A DNA stretch of 49,458 nucleotides from an uncultured Clostridia bacterium (GTDB taxonomy: Bacteria > Bacillota > Clostridia > Oscillospirales > Ruminococcaceae). Shown here in pieces: positions 17,044 to 25,329 of this stretch. Location of the stretch: NCBI GenBank assembly GCA_947629335.1, contig CANRDI010000013.1:1-49458 (forward strand), in the 5' to 3' direction. The position numbers and the translations under genes are program-made. Position 1 is the stretch's first letter. Every line of letters begins with the position of its first letter. A model generated the notes under the pieces. It searched no databases and was not told the DNA's origin. It saw only the letters and a list, made by a program, of their open reading frames with translations.

Positions 17044-17073
17044 TACGGTTCTTATACAGAGAGGGGAATATTA

Positions 17074-17979
17074 GTGTCCGATAAAAAAAGAAATTCTGCG
17101 GCAAAACTGATCGTCAAAAACAAGGACGCTTATTTCCTTGCCGCGCCGTTTTTTCTCTTATTTTTTGTTTTCACGGTCGTTCCGATGATAGCTGCGGTCG
17201 TATTTTCTTTTTTCAGATATGACCTGAGCGGGCTTCCCGAATTTTCGGGGATTGACAACTTTAGTTCGCTGTTTATGCTCGGAGGGAAATTTACTTCTGC
17301 CGCGGCGAACTCGCTTTTGATGTTTCTTGCAGTCGGAGCGGGAGGATTTGTATTGTGCTTTGCGGCGGCATGGGGATTGGATCTTCTGCCGAAGAAATTT
17401 GCTGACGTTATTACAATCATTTTATTTGCAATATCCCTTTCGGGAACAGCTGCGACGGCGGTCTGGCTTTCGGGAGGACTTCTTGATCCGCTGAACTCGT
17501 TTTTGGTAGGAGCGGGATTTTCGGACGTTCCGTCAGAATATCTTTCGGACGGGAGATATGCGTTTTTGTGCGTCGCTTTATCTCAGCTTTTTACAACATT
17601 CGGGATCGGATTTCTCTCGCTCCGTTCGGGATTTCGCGCCGTTGACCGTGAGAAAGCGGACGCGGCGAAGATAGAGGGGATAAAAAATCCTCTGTGGATA
17701 CTTGTTCATTCGCAGATCCCGTCGCTGTATCCGCAGATGTTGTTTGCATTTGCGGTGCAGATTCCGTTTGCATTTACAAACGGTGAGCTTTTGCGTATTT
17801 TATCGGGAACTCCCGCAGAAGATCTCGGCACATACAGCATAATGACGTTTATTTTCGAGCAGGGCGCGGAGCTTGACGTCGGAAAGGTATGCTGTGCGGA
17901 GGTAATATTGCTTTTGCTTATGACGCTGATATATGCCGCCGCCCGTATAATTGTCAAAAAGTTCTCGAAAGATGTCTGA
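17074..17979 (+). CDS. ABC sugar importer permease (MalF-like)
   Basis: A 301-residue inner-membrane permease with about six helices and the MalF-type EAA loop (VDREKADAAKIEGIKNPLWILVHSQIPSL, coupling Gly in IEG). The start is GTG at 17074, preceded by GAGAGGGGA. The gene lies 30 bp after the binding-protein gene, and the next permease begins 22 bp after its stop. Together they form the membrane channel of a CUT1-type oligosaccharide importer. No ATPase gene follows; the MsmX-type protein at 23458-24594 is the likely energiser. Confidence 0.88.
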   Translation: MSDKKRNSAAKLIVKNKDAYFLAAPFFLLFFVFTVVPMIAAVVFSFFRYDLSGLPEFSGIDNFSSLFMLGGKFTSAAANSLLMFLAVGAGGFVLCFAAAWGLDLLPKKFADVITIILFAISLSGTAATAVWLSGGLLDPLNSFLVGAGFSDVPSEYLSDGRYAFLCVALSQLFTTFGIGFLSLRSGFRAVDREKADAAKIEGIKNPLWILVHSQIPSLYPQMLFAFAVQIPFAFTNGELLRILSGTPAEDLGTYSIMTFIFEQGAELDVGKVCCAEVILLLLMTLIYAAARIIVKKFSKDV

Positions 17980-18001
17980 AATTTCGGAAGGAGGGAATAA
18001 T

Positions 18002-18889
18002 TTGAATAAAAATAAAAAACAGCTCGTATTTTTATTGATAAAGATCGTCGTCATAATTTTGGTTTCAATAATTGCGCTCGGTCTTTGCGCGCCGATATAT
18101 TTTGTGGTAATACGTTCGTTTTCGCCTACGGAAGAGTTGTTTCCGATAAAATTATTTCCCGCAGAGCCGACCCTGCGCCATTTTTCCGAACTGTTAAACG
18201 GCGTGGGAGAATATGGAACGCCTTTTTCAAGAAATCTCTTTTCTTCGCTTTTAACTGCGCTTTTGACGGCGGTGATACAGATATCCGTTGTGTGTGCTGC
18301 GGCATATGTGCTTGCAAAGGTAAAAGCTCCGGGGATAAAGGCGTTAAACCTCATAATAGAATGGTCGATAATTTTATCTCCGCTCACGCTCTATGTTCTG
18401 AGATATTTTCTTATGCTCAAAATGGGGATATCCGACACATATTTTGCGGCTGTGCTGCCGCTTGCGGCGTCGCCGTTAGCTGTTTTCCTCGTAAAGGGAT
18501 ATATGAGGGTTGTTCCCGACGAGATAATTTACTGTGCAAGGCTTGACGGAGCTTCGCATTTCAGAATATGTTTCGGGATAGTTATGCCGGTCATAAAGCC
18601 CGCGATAATCGCTGTATCGGTGTTGACGTTCGGAGAATTATGGCAGTATACGGGAGAGCTTTTTGTAAAAAGCGAGGCTGTAAAGCCTTTGAGCGGTCTA
18701 ATGTCCGAATTTTCCGCGTCAGCAGAGAGCGCGGGGATATTCTGCGCTCTTGCGGCAGTTATAACGATACCGATAATTGTATTGTCGGCAGTTTTCGGAA
18801 AAGAAATTGCTCAGACGGCTGAATGTGCGGGGATAAGAACCGAGCATAAGACGAAGATAAAGGCCCAAAAAAGCGACAAGGCAGTATAG
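18002..18889 (+). CDS. ABC sugar importer permease (MalG-like)
   Basis: A 295-residue permease with about six helices. The coupling motif is EIIYCARLDGASHFRICFGIVMP, the MalG-type EAA loop. The start is TTG at 18002 because GGAGGG lies 6 nt upstream; the in-frame TTG at 17951 overlaps the preceding gene and has no ribosome binding site. The C-terminal tail is unusually charged and Lys-rich (TEHKTKIKAQKSDKAV). It is the third gene of the importer operon. Confidence 0.87.
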   Translation: MNKNKKQLVFLLIKIVVIILVSIIALGLCAPIYFVVIRSFSPTEELFPIKLFPAEPTLRHFSELLNGVGEYGTPFSRNLFSSLLTALLTAVIQISVVCAAAYVLAKVKAPGIKALNLIIEWSIILSPLTLYVLRYFLMLKMGISDTYFAAVLPLAASPLAVFLVKGYMRVVPDEIIYCARLDGASHFRICFGIVMPVIKPAIIAVSVLTFGELWQYTGELFVKSEAVKPLSGLMSEFSASAESAGIFCALAAVITIPIIVLSAVFGKEIAQTAECAGIRTEHKTKIKAQKSDKAV

Positions 18890-18900
18890 GTTGTTTAAAA

Positions 18901-18995
18901 TATGCGGTCGTGCAGTATCTGCCGACGGATAAAGAGCGTTTTTAAATTGCTTTTCATTTTGCCGAGCAGACAGTGCAAGACCCGCAGACCGCATT
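18901..18995. repeat. Imperfect long inverted repeat after the importer operon
   Basis: ATGCGGTC...TGCAGTATCTGC on the left is matched inverted by GCAGACAGTGCA...GACCGCAT on the right, with an extra 8-9 nt in the right arm. It may terminate the importer transcript or be another small mobile palindrome. No gene is present between 18890 and 19072. Confidence 0.45.
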
Positions 18996-19072
18996 TCTGA
19001 CAGTCAGCCGCCGCGCTGTATAATTTATAATTGCACATCATATATTTTTCAACAGGCAGGTAAAAAAGAAAA

Positions 19073-19510
19073 ATGAAGATCGTAGAAGCATTTACAGACG
19101 GCGCTTGCAGCGGAAATCCCGGTCCGGGAGGATTTGGCGTAATTCTTCGATGCGAGGGCAGGGAAAAGGAAATAAGCGGCGGCGAGGCTCATACCACAAA
19201 CAACCGAATGGAGCTTATGGGCGTTATAACCGCGCTCGAAGCGCTTAAATACCCATGTATGGTCAAAATAACGACCGACAGCAAGTATGTTGTTGACGGG
19301 ATAATAAAAGGCTGGGCGAAGAGCTGGCGCAGACGCGGCTGGAAGAAAAGCGACGGAAATCCCGCGCTCAATCCCGATCTGTGGGAAAGGCTGCTGAACT
19401 TGCTCGAAATTCATGAAACGGAGTTTTTCTGGATAAAAGGTCACGCAGGACACCCCGAAAACGAGCGGTGTGACGCGCTCGCAGTTGAACAAAGAGATAA
19501 ATTCAAGTAA
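19073..19510 (+). CDS. rnhA: Ribonuclease HI
   Basis: RNase HI cuts RNA in RNA-DNA hybrids. The 145-residue length is typical. The metal-binding tetrad is present: Asp9 ([11 protein letters not shown]), Glu47 (NNRMEL), Asp69 (TTDSKYV) and Asp134 (ERCDALA), with the catalytic His124 in KGHAGH. The basic handle [14 protein letters not shown] is also present, as in E. coli-type enzymes. It is first of a run rnhA-rtcB-queH-moxR, with a 23-bp gap to rtcB. Confidence 0.96.
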   Translation: MKIVEAFTDGACSGNPGPGGFGVILRCEGREKEISGGEAHTTNNRMELMGVITALEALKYPCMVKITTDSKYVVDGIIKGWAKSWRRRGWKKSDGNPALNPDLWERLLNLLEIHETEFFWIKGHAGHPENERCDALAVEQRDKFK

Positions 19511-19533
19511 CACAGTTTTACAGAGGTGTATAA

Positions 19534-20745
19534 ATGTTTGTCCTGAAAGGAAAATACAATACCGCGAATATTTACGCGGATATAGTTGACGAAACGGCGA
19601 TCGCACAGATCACCGAGCTTTTGAACCAGCCGTTCGCAGAGGGCGCGCATATCGCCGTTATGCCCGATGTTCATGCGGGAGCAGGCTGCGTTATAGGGAC
19701 GACAATGACGATAAAAGATAAAGTCGTCCCGAACCTCGTGGGCGTTGATATAGGCTGCGGAATGGAAACAATAAAGCTCAGGGAAAAGGAAATTGATTTC
19801 GAGCTTCTTGATAAAGCAGTGCATGAAAAAGTACCGTCGGGATTTGAAATAAGAACTTCTCCTCATAAAAATGCAGAGAAGATAGACTTGGGCGGGCTTT
19901 ACTGTGCAAAATCCGTAAATATAGCCAAGGCTCTGAACAGCCTCGGTACGCTCGGCGGCGGCAATCACTTCATTGAGCTTGACAAGGACGAGGACGGAAG
20001 TCTCTATCTTGTCATTCATTCGGGTTCGCGTCATCTCGGTCTTGAGACTGCGGGCTATTATCAGAATGCGGCTTATGACAGGCTCACAAAGCCTGACAGA
20101 AATGTTGTTTATGAGATAGCGGACAGACTGAAGTCCGAGGGCAGGCAGTGCGAGATAAAAGCCGCGCTTGCAGAGTATATGCACAGTATCCCGAAAATAC
20201 CTAAGGACATGGCATATTGCGAGGGAGAGCTGTTTGAAAAGTATATCCACGACATGAAGATAGTCCAGAGGTTTGCCGCGCTAAACAGGCAGACAATGGC
20301 TGAAGAAATAATGAACGCGCTCGGTCTTAATGCCGAAGAAACGTTTACGACGATACACAACTATATCGACACCGACAATATGATATTGAGAAAAGGCGCG
20401 GTCAGCGCTCAGAAGGGTGAAAAGCTGCTTATCCCCATAAATATGCGCGACGGAAGCCTTATCTGTATCGGAAAGGGAGATCCCGACTACAATTGCTCCG
20501 CTCCTCACGGCGCGGGAAGGCTGTACTCGCGTTCGCAGGCAAAGCAAAGCTTTTCGGTCGAGGATTATGCGCGGGAAATGCAGGGGATATACACTACCTC
20601 CGTGAATTATTCGACGCTCGACGAATGCCCTATGGCATATAAGTCGCTGGAAGATATTGTGAGCAATCTTAATGATACGGTAGAAATTGTAAGCCGCATA
20701 AAGCCCGTTTATAATTTCAAAGCGGGAGTAGATGACAAAAAGTGA
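19534..20745 (+). CDS. rtcB: RtcB-family RNA 3'-phosphate/5'-OH ligase
   Basis: RtcB joins RNA 2',3'-cyclic phosphate or 3'-phosphate ends to 5'-OH ends with GTP and Mn2+. The 403-residue protein has the metal-ligand motifs MPDVHAG, GVDIGCGM, GTLGGGNHFIE and HSGSRHLG, and the guanylylated His in SAPHGAGR. It is shorter than the roughly 480-residue archaeal or tRNA-splicing type and resembles the compact bacterial group. No archease or RtcA gene is nearby. It follows rnhA by 23 bp and overlaps queH by 14 nt. Confidence 0.93.
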   Translation: MFVLKGKYNTANIYADIVDETAIAQITELLNQPFAEGAHIAVMPDVHAGAGCVIGTTMTIKDKVVPNLVGVDIGCGMETIKLREKEIDFELLDKAVHEKVPSGFEIRTSPHKNAEKIDLGGLYCAKSVNIAKALNSLGTLGGGNHFIELDKDEDGSLYLVIHSGSRHLGLETAGYYQNAAYDRLTKPDRNVVYEIADRLKSEGRQCEIKAALAEYMHSIPKIPKDMAYCEGELFEKYIHDMKIVQRFAALNRQTMAEEIMNALGLNAEETFTTIHNYIDTDNMILRKGAVSAQKGEKLLIPINMRDGSLICIGKGDPDYNCSAPHGAGRLYSRSQAKQSFSVEDYAREMQGIYTTSVNYSTLDECPMAYKSLEDIVSNLNDTVEIVSRIKPVYNFKAGVDDKK

Positions 20746-21391
20746 TATTATGTCGAAAATAAACTATCAGTATAAACTTGACGGGATAATAAATTCGCTC
20801 GAAACAACGCCGAAATTGCTTTTGCACAGCTGCTGCGCGCCTTGTTCGAGCTATTGTCTTGAATATCTTTCCCGGTATTTTTCCATAACCGTTCTTTACT
20901 ATAACCCGAACATTTACCCGAAAGAAGAGTTTATAAAACGCACCGAAGAACAAAAAAGGCTTATCGAAGAGCTTCCTGTTAAAAATCCCGTGTCGCTTGT
21001 CGTGGACGAATACGACCCGAAAGAGTTTTTTGACGCTGTAAAAGGTCTGGAGCATATAAAAGAGGGCGGGGAGAGGTGTTTTGCCTGTTATAAGCTGAGG
21101 CTTGAGCGTGCGGCAAAATATGCCGCAGAGTATAATTTCGATTATTTTTGCACTACGTTATCTATAAGCCCGCTGAAAAATGCACAAAAGATAAACGAGA
21201 TAGGAGAAGAGCTTTCGGAAATATATGCGGTCGGATTTCTTCCGAGCGATTTTAAGAAAAAAGGCGGCTATCAGCGTTCTATAGAACTTTCGCGCGAATA
21301 CGGACTATACCGTCAGAACTATTGCGGCTGTGTTTTTTCAAAAGCAGAAAGAAGCGCGGAAAATGCAAAGCATATTGAAAAAGGAGAATGA
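20732..21391 (+). CDS. queH: Epoxyqueuosine reductase QueH
   Basis: QueH carries out the last step of queuosine synthesis in tRNA, reducing epoxyqueuosine; it is the non-QueG version using an iron-sulfur centre. The 219-residue protein has the paired Cys HSCCAPCSSYC (about residues 35-45), a mid-region CFACYKLRLE, the SPLKN loop, and the C-terminal NYCGCVFS. The ATG at 20732 overlaps the rtcB end; an alternative ATG is at 20750, and neither has a strong ribosome binding site. Coupling of a tRNA-modification enzyme with RtcB suggests a shared RNA-metabolism operon. Confidence 0.93.
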   Translation: MTKSDIMSKINYQYKLDGIINSLETTPKLLLHSCCAPCSSYCLEYLSRYFSITVLYYNPNIYPKEEFIKRTEEQKRLIEELPVKNPVSLVVDEYDPKEFFDAVKGLEHIKEGGERCFACYKLRLERAAKYAAEYNFDYFCTTLSISPLKNAQKINEIGEELSEIYAVGFLPSDFKKKGGYQRSIELSREYGLYRQNYCGCVFSKAERSAENAKHIEKGE

Positions 21392-21394
21392 GTT

Positions 21395-22306
21395 ATGCAC
21401 CCGAAGATAGGACAGCTTGTGGAAAATATTGAGAAAGTGATTATCGGAAAACACGAGGTCATAGTAAAAATGGTCTGCGCAATGCTTGCGGGAGGACACG
21501 TTCTTATAGAGGACGTTCCGGGAGTAGGAAAAACACTTTTAGCACAGACGCTTGCTAAATCCGTTTCCGGAACATTCGGACGTATACAGTTCACGCCCGA
21601 CCTTATGCCGTCGGACGTTGTGGGATATACGGTTATAGACATGAACGGACATTCGGAATACCGCGCGGGCGCGGCAATGTGCAACTTCCTGCTTGCAGAC
21701 GAGATAAACAGAACTTCTCCGAAGGTTCAGTCGGCGCTTCTTGAAGCAATGGAAGAGCTTCAGATCTCTGTTGACGGAGTTACGCATAAGCTCCCTGTGC
21801 CGTTTATGACGCTTGCGACGCAAAATCCTATCGAGACATACGGAACATATCATTTGCCCGAAGCTCAGCTTGACCGTTTTATAATGCGGCTTTCGATAGG
21901 CTATCCCGACAGAGCGGCGGAAAAGAGAATGCTCGAAAAAATGCCGCAGAGTATTGAGGTATCTTCTGTTATGACGCTTGAAGAAGTGATGGAGCTTCGT
22001 GCCGAAGCGGGGAAAATATCCGTTTCCGACGGGGTAAAGACCTATATCCTGCAAATTGTGGGGGCAACGAGAAACCGTCAGGAGATAAAGCTCGGAGCTT
22101 CTCCGAGAGGAACTATCGCGCTTTTCCGCGCTTCGCAGGCAATGGCTCTTATAAACGGCAGGGATTTTGTCACTCCCGACGACGTAAAGGCGGTAGCGCG
22201 GGAGGTGCTTTCGCACAGGATAATTCTTGCGGCGGGGCAGAGTGTGTTTATGGATTCCGTGTCGGTTATAGACAAAATACTCGGTGAAACGACAGTTCCC
22301 GTTTAG
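21395..22306 (+). CDS. MoxR-family AAA+ ATPase
   Basis: A 303-residue MoxR-type AAA+ chaperone. Walker A is EDVPGVGKT, Walker B is LLADEINR, sensor 1 is LATQNP, and the sensor 2 region is GASPRGTIALFRA. MoxR ATPases usually act with a DUF58 or von Willebrand A partner encoded next door to mature protein complexes; here no such partner follows, only the repeat region and a convergent gene. The ATG follows AAGGAG, 3 bp after queH. Confidence 0.93.
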   Translation: MHPKIGQLVENIEKVIIGKHEVIVKMVCAMLAGGHVLIEDVPGVGKTLLAQTLAKSVSGTFGRIQFTPDLMPSDVVGYTVIDMNGHSEYRAGAAMCNFLLADEINRTSPKVQSALLEAMEELQISVDGVTHKLPVPFMTLATQNPIETYGTYHLPEAQLDRFIMRLSIGYPDRAAEKRMLEKMPQSIEVSSVMTLEEVMELRAEAGKISVSDGVKTYILQIVGATRNRQEIKLGASPRGTIALFRASQAMALINGRDFVTPDDVKAVAREVLSHRIILAAGQSVFMDSVSVIDKILGETTVPV

Positions 22307-22329
22307 AAAAGTTAAAGGGCAGGAAATTC

Positions 22330-22482
22330 GCATTAAGACCCGAACGCCGCACTGTTTAAAAGTTTTTGGAAACAGTGCGAAGAACTTTTATAAAATTTTA
22401 TGACACAAACTGCATTAAGACCCGAACGCCGCACTGTTTAAAAGTTTTTGGAAACAGCCGAAGAACTTTTATAAATTTTATT
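22330..22482 (+). repeat. Two tandem copies of an 82-bp hairpin unit
   Basis: GCATTAAGACCCGAACGCCG begins at 22330 and again at 22412. Copy 1 has a 10-bp hairpin CGCACTGTTT/AAACAGTGCG; copy 2 has lost two bases of the right arm. They lie between the convergent moxR and DUF4830 genes and may terminate both. Confidence 0.85.
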
Positions 22483-22504
22483 GCAAAAGTTGCCTGCCGC
22501 CGCA

Positions 22505-22951
22505 TTATTTCTTTGCCAATACCGTGACCAATCCGTTCGCTTCTGCCGACGAAATATCCGCGCCGACTATCTTTCCGTCAATAACGATAAGATTTGCGCA
22601 GATAGGAATGGGCGACGAGCTGTTAAAATTTGAAATGGCATAAGTATACTTTTTCGCATAATATGCGCGGTATTTGCGAAGATCGAAGCCCTGTTCGCGC
22701 TGTAGGGCGTTATATTGTTCATATGCCTCGTCAAACGTCGCGGGTATCCTTATGTCCTCGATCTTATCGGGAACTGTCCCTACTTCATAGCCGAAGCTCT
22801 CTATGTATGCGGTGCGTTCGCGGTCGCTTGACCCCGAAATACCGTCGTCTGTGCGGGCGCTTAGCCGTATTATTATCCATAATGCTGCGCCGGCTATCAT
22901 CAGTATCCCGATAAAAACGGTTTTTTTGGAACGACTTTTTCCTTTTGCCAT
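22505..22951 (-). CDS. DUF4830-type membrane-anchored protein
   Basis: A 148-residue protein with a basic N-terminus, one membrane helix (about 11-29), and an extracytoplasmic domain. The domain pattern YIESFGYEV...IRIPATFDEAYEQYNALQREQGFDLRKY...YTYAISNF...ANLIVIDGKIVGADI matches the uncharacterised DUF4830 family as I recall it from clostridia. The ATG follows GGAGGAATAATT. No function is known. It is monocistronic. Confidence 0.75.
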   Translation of the reverse strand: MAKGKSRSKKTVFIGILMIAGAALWIIIRLSARTDDGISGSSDRERTAYIESFGYEVGTVPDKIEDIRIPATFDEAYEQYNALQREQGFDLRKYRAYYAKKYTYAISNFNSSSPIPICANLIVIDGKIVGADISSAEANGLVTVLAKK

Positions 22952-22987
22952 AATTATTCCTCCGAACAGTTTTTTGATGTATAATGT

Positions 22988-23031
22988 CAGGCTGTCGATA
23001 AAGCCTGAAATTTGACTTTTTATACAGTCTG
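22988..23031 (+). repeat. Internally deleted CAG-element
   Basis: CAGGCTGTCGATAAAGCC is followed almost at once by GACTTTTTATACAGTCTG, the two ends seen in the longer copy at 27874-28031. It lies upstream of the DUF4830 gene. Confidence 0.65.
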
Positions 23032-23190
23032 ATAATGTATATGATTTTCATTTGAAAGTTAGTACGCTCGGACATTGACTGACGAACCGCATATACTTCG
23101 GCATTACGGAGCGTTTTGATCATAAATTGCCGCCGTCTGCCGTGCGCTGTCTTACTAAAACTCCCCTCCGACCCCCAATATGTTGTAAAA

Positions 23191-23339
23191 TATTCACCAA
23201 AACCGTCAATTAAAGTTTGGGCAAAACGCCAAAAATTTGGTTTTGTCATTGACTTTAGAGCTATTTTAGGTGCTTTTTTGTGCAAATTGCCAAATAGCAC
23301 GTCTTTTTTTATGGGAAAAGTTGTAAACGTTGGTGAATA
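23191..23339. repeat. Candidate 149-bp inverted-repeat element
   Basis: Perfect 10-bp ends TATTCACCAA and TTGGTGAATA bound an AT-rich interior with a small palindrome CCAAAAATTTGG. The region 22952-23457 has no supported gene. An open frame on the minus strand crosses it but has no ribosome binding site and runs into DUF4830 in another frame. Confidence 0.45.
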
Positions 23340-23457
23340 TGTATAAAGTATTTCTAAAATATTTGTTGGTTTAGGCACTTTTATTTTCTCCGATAATTTG
23401 GTATCATAGTATTAGCACAATGTTCTATTTATGATTTCTTTCAGGAGGTTATATAAA

Positions 23458-24594
23458 ATGGCAGGTTTAGTGGCAAAAGGCATTTATAAGCGCTATCCCG
23501 GAGGAGTTACGGCGGTTACTGACTTTAACATTAAAATAAACGATAAGGAATTTATCGTTTTGGTAGGACCTTCGGGGTGCGGAAAATCTACGACGCTGCG
23601 TATGATCGCGGGTCTTGAAGAGATCTCGGAGGGCGAGCTTTATATCGGCGACAGACTTGTAAACGACGTTGCGCCGAAGGATAGAGATATCGCTATGGTT
23701 TTCCAGAATTACGCTCTTTATCCCCATATGACCGTTTTTGATAATATCGCTTTTGGTCTTAAACTTCGTAAAGTGCCTAAAGATGAAATAAAGAAGCTCG
23801 TCGAAGAAGCCGCAAAGAGTCTCGATATCGCTCATCTTCTTGACAGAAAGCCGAAGGCGCTGTCCGGCGGTCAGAGACAGCGTGTCGCTCTGGGACGCGC
23901 GATTGTTCGTAATCCTAAGGTGTTCCTGCTTGACGAGCCGCTGTCGAACCTTGACGCAAAGCTCCGCGCGCAGATGAGGACCGAGATTGCAAAGCTCCAC
24001 AAAAAGATAGGAACGACGTTTATCTACGTTACTCACGACCAGACCGAAGCTATGACAATGGGCGACAGAATTGTCGTAATGAAGGACGGTTTTGTACAGC
24101 AGATAGACTCTCCGATGAACCTTTACGATAATCCCTGCAATAAGTTTGTAGCAGGATTTATAGGTTCGCCGCAGATGAACTTTATTGAAAACGCAAAACT
24201 TATCAAAAAGGATTCAAAGTATTATGTAGAGTTCGGCAGCGCAGAAAAGCCGTTCTATATCGAAGTTCCCGCAGGCAGATTTGACGAGAACGCTCTCGAA
24301 AGAACCGCGGGAGGCGAGGTCATCTTAGGCTTCCGTCCCGAAAATATCCACGATGAAGAGGCATTTCTTGCGACGGCAAAAACGGGAATTTTCGAGGCTT
24401 ATGTTGAAGTAGCGGAACAGCTTGGTGCTGAAACATATCTGTATCTTGACTGCAACGGCATTCCGCTTACGGCGCGTGTTTCTCCGAGATGTACGGCGCG
24501 TCCGCAGGATACGGTACGCCTTGGAATTGACCCGAACAAAATACATCTGTTCTATCCTGCAAACGAGGCTTCTCTGGGCAAAAACGAGGGATAA
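23458..24594 (+). CDS. msmX: MsmX/UgpC-type sugar ABC transporter ATPase
   Basis: A 378-residue ATPase of carbohydrate importers. Walker A is GPSGCGKST, signature LSGGQRQR, Walker [14 protein letters not shown]-loop VTHD; residues after about 240 form the TOBE regulatory region ([24 protein letters not shown]). Such ATPases energise several CUT1 importers in Firmicutes. It stands alone with its own terminator, while the importer at 14299-18889 has no ATPase, so they probably work together. The ATG at 23458 follows AGGAGG; the longer frame from 23431 is rejected. Confidence 0.92.
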   Translation: MAGLVAKGIYKRYPGGVTAVTDFNIKINDKEFIVLVGPSGCGKSTTLRMIAGLEEISEGELYIGDRLVNDVAPKDRDIAMVFQNYALYPHMTVFDNIAFGLKLRKVPKDEIKKLVEEAAKSLDIAHLLDRKPKALSGGQRQRVALGRAIVRNPKVFLLDEPLSNLDAKLRAQMRTEIAKLHKKIGTTFIYVTHDQTEAMTMGDRIVVMKDGFVQQIDSPMNLYDNPCNKFVAGFIGSPQMNFIENAKLIKKDSKYYVEFGSAEKPFYIEVPAGRFDENALERTAGGEVILGFRPENIHDEEAFLATAKTGIFEAYVEVAEQLGAETYLYLDCNGIPLTARVSPRCTARPQDTVRLGIDPNKIHLFYPANEASLGKNEG

Positions 24595-24636
24595 CCTGAT
24601 TTCCGTTTCGGAAAGATTTTCAGCGAAACACGAATT

Positions 24637-24675
24637 AAAGCGAGAGGATTTTTGGTCCTCTCGCTTTCAGTTTTT
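24637..24675 (+). terminator. Rho-independent terminator of the MsmX-type gene
   Basis: AAAGCGAGAGGA pairs with TCCTCTCGCTTT (12 bp) and is followed by CAGTTTTT. Confidence 0.9.
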
Positions 24676-24719
24676 ATAAAACCTATTTTTGGTTCTTTTT
24701 AAACGGTATTTTTCTAAAT

Positions 24720-24922
24720 AACGTTAACTCGCCCTATCCACCTAACCCCCTTCTTCGAAGGGGAAGGGGGAAGTACGGGGCGCGACGCGAAAAACTTTTA
24801 TGCAACGTGCTGCTGAGGAAAACGTTTCCGTTCCCCGACCGCGCCGCAGGGCGCGGTACATAAGTTTTTTGAAAAGGGGTTTGAGGGAAAACTTTTTTTC
24901 AAAAAAGTTTTCCCTCAATTAC
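24720..24922. repeat. Mosaic palindromic repeat before spoVAE
   Basis: The region holds CCCCTTC/GAAGGGG near 24750, then the module AACTTTTATG...CATAAGTTTT bounding ACCGCGCC-GCAGG-GCGCGGT, then AGGGAAAACTTTTTTT/AAAAAAGTTTTCCCT. The last hairpin ends 21 bp past the spoVAE stop and could terminate that operon. No gene is supported between 24595 and 24939. Confidence 0.75.
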
Positions 24923-24939
24923 TGCATTTACCTGTTCGG

Positions 24940-25314
24940 TCATTCGTTTATCTTTGTACCGGGCTTAAATATCAGAGCGGCAATAAGACCGAAGAAAATT
25001 GCCGCAGAAATGCCTACAGCTGCCGAAGTAAATCCTCCCATAAACGCGCCGAGCAGACCGTATTGGTCTACAGCTTCTCTTACTCCCTTTGAAAGAAGGC
25101 TTCCAAATCCCGTAAGCGGAACTGTCGCGCCGCCTCCCGCAAGTTCTATGAGCGGCTCATAGATGCCTATTGCTCCGAGAATTACTCCCGCGACAACATA
25201 CGACGTGAGTATTCTTGCCGGCGTCAGCTTTGTCAGATCTATGAGTATCTGTCCTACCGCGCACAGCAAACCGCCTATAAGAAATGCCCAAAAGTATTCC
25301 ATAAATATATCCAT
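24940..25314 (-). CDS. spoVAE: Stage V sporulation protein AE
   Basis: A 124-residue integral membrane protein of the SpoVA channel that moves Ca-dipicolinate across the spore inner membrane. The hallmark GGGATVPLTGFGSLLSKGVREAV and three to four helices match SpoVAEb. The ATG follows GGAG 8 nt upstream. It is last in the spoVAC-spoVAD-spoVAE operon. Confidence 0.94.
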   Translation of the reverse strand: MDIFMEYFWAFLIGGLLCAVGQILIDLTKLTPARILTSYVVAGVILGAIGIYEPLIELAGGGATVPLTGFGSLLSKGVREAVDQYGLLGAFMGGFTSAAVGISAAIFFGLIAALIFKPGTKINE

Positions 25315-25329
25315 AATCTTTGCTCCAAT

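Noticed and set aside
19441-20250. Minus-strand frame of 269 codons opposite rtcB
   Set aside because: Antisense shadow of a conserved gene with no initiation site.
22785-23378. Minus-strand frame of 197 codons
   Set aside because: It overlaps DUF4830 in another frame, has no ribosome binding site, and crosses the inverted-repeat element.
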